Assembly: GCF_011044175.1 (NCBI RefSeq)
Contig: NZ_CP049057.1
Location: 1,503,501 to 1,567,500 of the forward strand
Source: Rasiella rasia
GTDB lineage: Bacteria; Bacteroidota; Bacteroidia; Flavobacteriales; Flavobacteriaceae
Reading direction: 5' to 3'
DNA length: 64,000 bases
Part shown: piece after piece, positions 61,861 to 64,000 of the stretch
Numbering within the stretch: the stretch's first letter is position 1
Layout: each line of letters starts with the position of its first letter
The notes under the pieces: model-generated
What the model saw: only the letters and a program-made list of their open reading frames with translations
What the model was told of the DNA's origin: nothing
The model's database searches: none
Made by a program: the position numbers and the translations under genes

Positions 61861-62891
61861 TAAATTCCAATGGAACTCGATTTAATTGCTATTTCAGCAC
61901 CACGTCTCAACCGTTTAAGAACCCTAAGTGCAATCTGTGTTTGACTAACTGGAATATTTGGCACTATCGGTAATCCCGTTTTTGCTATCATTTTAAAAGC
62001 CAAGGCTTTTTCGTTAGCTGGTAGTTTCATCAAGGCAGCGAAATAGAGATTGGGATTTTTTACAAAATCCTTTCGGGCTTTGTAGGTCTCGGCAAAGTTG
62101 CGTTTATAGCCAAAAGTCTTATCAAAAGTTTTTTCTGCATTCTTAAAGAATTTATCTCGGTCAAATCCCCGTTTTACGTTTTGCCCATTCAACTTTACAT
62201 CTGACGCTTTGTATTTGCTTCCGGGCGATAAGCTGAATCTGTTGGACGCATCCTTACGGCTCACGATAATATGGATGTGGCTTTGGTTTCCATCTTTTTG
62301 CATTCCCTGGACAATCCGTTTTCCATTTTGTTGGTGTGGTGCTTGGCGTTCCAGTTTGGCAATTTCCTTTTTCATCCTTTTAATATTTCCTTCTGCTCGT
62401 CCTTCCTGAACGTTTCGGATTTCAGTTTTCAGCTGAAGTATTTTTGTTGCGAAAGGTTGGTTCTCTTTTACTTGAAAATCTGTCCCTTTAAATGTGCGTT
62501 GGTGCTCTATTTTTGCATAGTACTTTATGTCATCTATGTTGACCGGTCGCCCTTTGATTTCCCTATTGAATGAAGCCACATAATCTTTCATCAGCTCTCT
62601 GGTGTATCGTTTTAAATCTTTGCTACTGTTCTGAAGTTTTTGCAATTCATATTTTGAAGGACTAACGGTAATTGAGTAGAATCTTGGTTCGTGTTTTTCC
62701 AGTTTGGCGGTATTCCCATCGATTTCCTTAATGACTTCCTCAGCAGAAATCTCATCGCCGTATTGATTGAAAAAATGTTCCATATCCTGCTGTTCCAAAC
62801 CTTGATTTTCTTTCTCTAAATAGCCAACAAAATCTGCTGAACTTTTGGAAAAGTTACCGCCCATCTTTTGGGGTGTTATCGTGATGTACAT
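61860..62891 (-). CDS. mobB: MobB-like relaxase (DUF5712)
   Basis: This 343-residue protein starts with TITPQKMGGNFSKSSADFV, the DUF5712/MobB signature. A relaxase metal motif is visible as SHIHIIVSRKD (His205, His207) and an upstream aromatic cluster PRFYSITVSPS could hold the catalytic Tyr. It would nick the DNA at oriT and remain bound to its 5' end during transfer. It lies between the BfmA-like gene and the coupling protein on the minus strand, all reading away from the candidate oriT. Confidence 0.85.
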   Translation of the reverse strand: MYITITPQKMGGNFSKSSADFVGYLEKENQGLEQQDMEHFFNQYGDEISAEEVIKEIDGNTAKLEKHEPRFYSITVSPSKYELQKLQNSSKDLKRYTRELMKDYVASFNREIKGRPVNIDDIKYYAKIEHQRTFKGTDFQVKENQPFATKILQLKTEIRNVQEGRAEGNIKRMKKEIAKLERQAPHQQNGKRIVQGMQKDGNQSHIHIIVSRKDASNRFSLSPGSKYKASDVKLNGQNVKRGFDRDKFFKNAEKTFDKTFGYKRNFAETYKARKDFVKNPNLYFAALMKLPANEKALAFKMIAKTGLPIVPNIPVSQTQIALRVLKRLRRGAEIAIKSSSIGI

Positions 62892-62902
62892 AGCTGGAAA
62901 AA

Positions 62903-63304
62903 TTATAGTTCGTTCTTAATGTTTCGCTTTTCGCGAAAGCCTGCCTCGCCGGCAGGCAGGCGCACTTCTTTCTTTTCTTCGGCATATTTCTTTTCAACTA
63001 TCAATGGTTTTTTGTTGGGTTCTTCCATCACAAAAAGGGATTGCAACATTGCGACCGTAGGTTTGGTTTGTGTCTTTTCTACATCACGCATTATGGCGAT
63101 GACAGCATTGATTCTTTTCAAGAGCTTGGCTTCAATAGTTCTACCTGTAGGACCAAATTTTTCTCGTGGGGAAATCTCGTTATAGAGAAAGAAATCAAGG
63201 ATGTTTTCCATCGCTTCGGTGTGCGTTTTAAAGTGCATTTTGGAAAATTCCTGAAACCGCTTGGCAGTTTTTCGTTTGAACCTGATAGTGATGAATGAAT
63301 CCAT
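62903..63304 (-). CDS. BfmA/BtgA-family mobilization protein
   Basis: This 133-residue protein has the compact ribbon-helix-helix-like N-terminus of BfmA/BtgA relaxosome accessory proteins (SFITIRFKRKTAKRFQEFSK). It should bind oriT and recruit the relaxase MobB, encoded 11 bases downstream. The C-terminal tail VRLPAGEAGFREKRN is partly encoded by a GC-rich palindrome (62939-62957) fused to a TTTCGCGAAA palindrome core, apparently a short mobile repeat inserted in frame. The tail is therefore not likely to be ancestral to the family. Confidence 0.8.
   Translation of the reverse strand: MDSFITIRFKRKTAKRFQEFSKMHFKTHTEAMENILDFFLYNEISPREKFGPTGRTIEAKLLKRINAVIAIMRDVEKTQTKPTVAMLQSLFVMEEPNKKPLIVEKKYAEEKKEVRLPAGEAGFREKRNIKNEL
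62929..62960. repeat. Composite palindromic repeat inside the BfmA-like gene
   Basis: TTTCGCGAAA (62929-62938) is followed directly by GCCTGCC-TCGCC-GGCAGGC (62939-62957). GC content is much higher than in the surroundings. It is translated as part of the C-terminal tail. Confidence 0.75.
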
Positions 63305-63451
63305 TTCCTTTCGCTTTTTTAAATGATTTGACGTAAAACCATCCCTGTTTACTGGTGTTTCAAGACCATTTGACGCAAATTGTTGGAATTTTTAAATCCT
63401 GCTTGATTTTAAATAGTTAAAAATCAATGGATTAAAACGAAAATGGAATAT

Positions 63452-63510
63452 GTAACGTGGCGCAGCCCGTTACCCTCTTGCTATTCCTTTTCGTCACGTG
63501 CAAGCGTGAC
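63452..63510. other. Candidate origin of transfer (oriT)
   Basis: GTAACG (63452-63457) pairs with CGTTAC (63468-63473), and GTCACG (63493-63498) pairs with CGTGAC (63505-63510) around the loop TGCAAG. The repeats lie just upstream of the BfmA-MobB-coupling protein operon, which reads away from them, the usual place of oriT in mobilizable Bacteroidetes elements. The nick site is not identified. Confidence 0.5.
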
Positions 63511-63704
63511 AAAAATCCATACAATCCAGCTAAAAAGCCGATTGCCATTTTCAGGGAAAATGATTTTCCGATATGTTATTTTTCGATGTGTAAGGGTATC
63601 GGCGAAAGTCGAAAAGTGGATAACCTTACTTTAATTTGAATGCTGAATTTCAGCGAAATAAAGATACGTATTTTTCTTGACTTCAAAATAATTACATACA
63701 AAAA

Positions 63705-63726
63705 CACCTCTAAAATTTTAGAGGTG
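63705..63726 (-). terminator. Perfect 22-base palindrome terminator
   Basis: CACCTCTAAAA and TTTTAGAGGTG form a perfect stem. On the minus strand it is followed by TTTTTG, so it ends the transcript of the small gene at 63749-63946. Confidence 0.7.
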
Positions 63727-63748
63727 CTTGGTTCATTTTTGCTGAAAA

Positions 63749-63946
63749 CTATATATTGAAAACGTAGGTATAGGAATATAAATTCCGAAGTGCTTCTTCT
63801 TCAATCATTGTTTCAAAACAGCCATAATTTTCTTTCACGTATTTGCGAATACTATCCCCAAATTTTCGTTTCACATCTTCTTTGGACGTTTCCAAAAGTC
63901 GGTTTTGAGCTTCCTCGCTCAAGTCTGTAAAATTGAGATATACCAT
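63749..63946 (-). CDS. Small hypothetical ICE protein
   Basis: This 65-residue acidic protein starts at an ATG and is followed by a terminator. It is helical, with YLNFTDLSEEAQNRLLETSKE at the front and a Glu-rich middle, and has no family that I recognise. Its position beside the candidate oriT suggests an accessory role in transfer or in stability of the element. It reads in the same direction as the mobilization operon but is separated from it by the oriT region and a terminator. Confidence 0.5.
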   Translation of the reverse strand: MVYLNFTDLSEEAQNRLLETSKEDVKRKFGDSIRKYVKENYGCFETMIEEEALRNLYSYTYVFNI

Positions 63947-64000
63947 AGCTTCATTTCTAATATTCGCTTGGTAGCATCAGCGTATCATTTACAAAAAACA

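Larger units (their letters stand above)
63305..63748. other. Gene-free 444 bases with candidate oriT and terminator
   Basis: No convincing gene lies between the BfmA-like gene and the small gene at 63749. The stretch contains two inverted repeats that look like an origin of transfer (63452-63510) and a perfect 22-base palindrome acting as a terminator (63705-63726). Short open frames over the oriT-like repeats have no domain and are not called. Confidence 0.6.
14587..64000 (+). mobile_element. Integrative conjugative element (left end to beyond window)
   Basis: The element starts at the tRNA-Met 3' half and carries an integrase, RteC-type regulation, an excisionase-like HTH gene, a CTnDOT-type transfer operon (traE-F-G-I-J-K-M-N), coupling protein, MobB relaxase, BfmA-like protein and a candidate oriT. 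Cargo includes an unidentified helicase-nuclease block, metal efflux genes, a membrane-lipid block and a Gabija-centred defence block. The right end is not in the window, so the size is at least 49 kb. Confidence 0.85.

Noticed and set aside
63443-63634. Small gene over the oriT-like repeats
   Set aside because: The frame has no domain or start signal and coincides with two inverted repeats that explain the sequence better.

Overview
The window is AT-rich DNA from a member of the Bacteroidota, most likely a marine-type Flavobacteriaceae. The signs are Bacteroidetes-style -7 promoter elements (TAnnTTTG), a conjugation module with the CTnDOT-type TraE-TraN set, RteC, a BfmA/BtgA-like mobilization protein, an N-terminal signal-peptide style typical of the phylum, and short palindromes that recur in flavobacterial genomes. 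The species cannot be named from the sequence.

Left part (1-8.9 kb), chromosomal: the 3' end of a COG2509-type FAD-dependent dehydrogenase; a soluble histidine kinase and an NtrC-type response regulator; then a long leader region holding a near-consensus sigma-54 promoter, followed by glutamate dehydrogenase, a GreA/GreB-like protein, two related small hypothetical proteins and a two-domain universal stress protein. The layout suggests that the kinase/regulator pair drives the gdhA operon through sigma-54. Two small envelope-type hypothetical genes and a terminator follow.

CBASS island (9.4-13.4 kb): four head-to-tail, partly overlapping genes encode a CD-NTase whose chain ends in glycine, an E2-E1 fusion (Cap2), a JAMM peptidase (Cap3) and a PD-(D/E)XK nuclease-like protein (DUF6602-like) in the effector position. 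This is a type II CBASS operon with an unusual effector.

tRNA-end/GIY-YIG array (13.5-14.6 kb): three exact 350-bp tandem units each carry a tRNA-Met-like 3' half, a small GIY-YIG nuclease gene and a strong hairpin. A fourth, cleaner tRNA-Met(CAU) 3' half forms the left attachment site of an integrative conjugative element (ICE).

ICE (14.6 kb to beyond the window end): a tyrosine integrase lies at the left end. Next is a 12-kb block of large unfamiliar genes (PD-(D/E)XK protein, 1344-aa helical protein, helicase-nuclease fusion, 670-aa protein, HNH protein), the best candidate for an undescribed system. It is followed by a metal-resistance block (DUF6660, CzcA-TolC fusion, CzcB-like adaptor, Fur-like regulator, SpoIIAA-like protein, Zn/Cd P-type ATPase), a membrane LuxR-type regulator, RteC with palindromic operators, a leader hairpin and excision/replication-type genes, and a lipid/membrane cargo block (AraC, PAP2, isoprenylcysteine-methyltransferase-like, COG4705, HD). 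Then come the transfer genes amidase, traE-F-G-I-J-K-M-N and a lipoprotein. A second defence block (DUF4238 protein, Schlafen-AlbA_2 ATPase, Gabija gajAB) sits between the transfer genes and the coupling protein/MobB/BfmA mobilization genes, beyond which is a candidate oriT. The right attachment site and the intact tRNA-Met are expected beyond base 64000.
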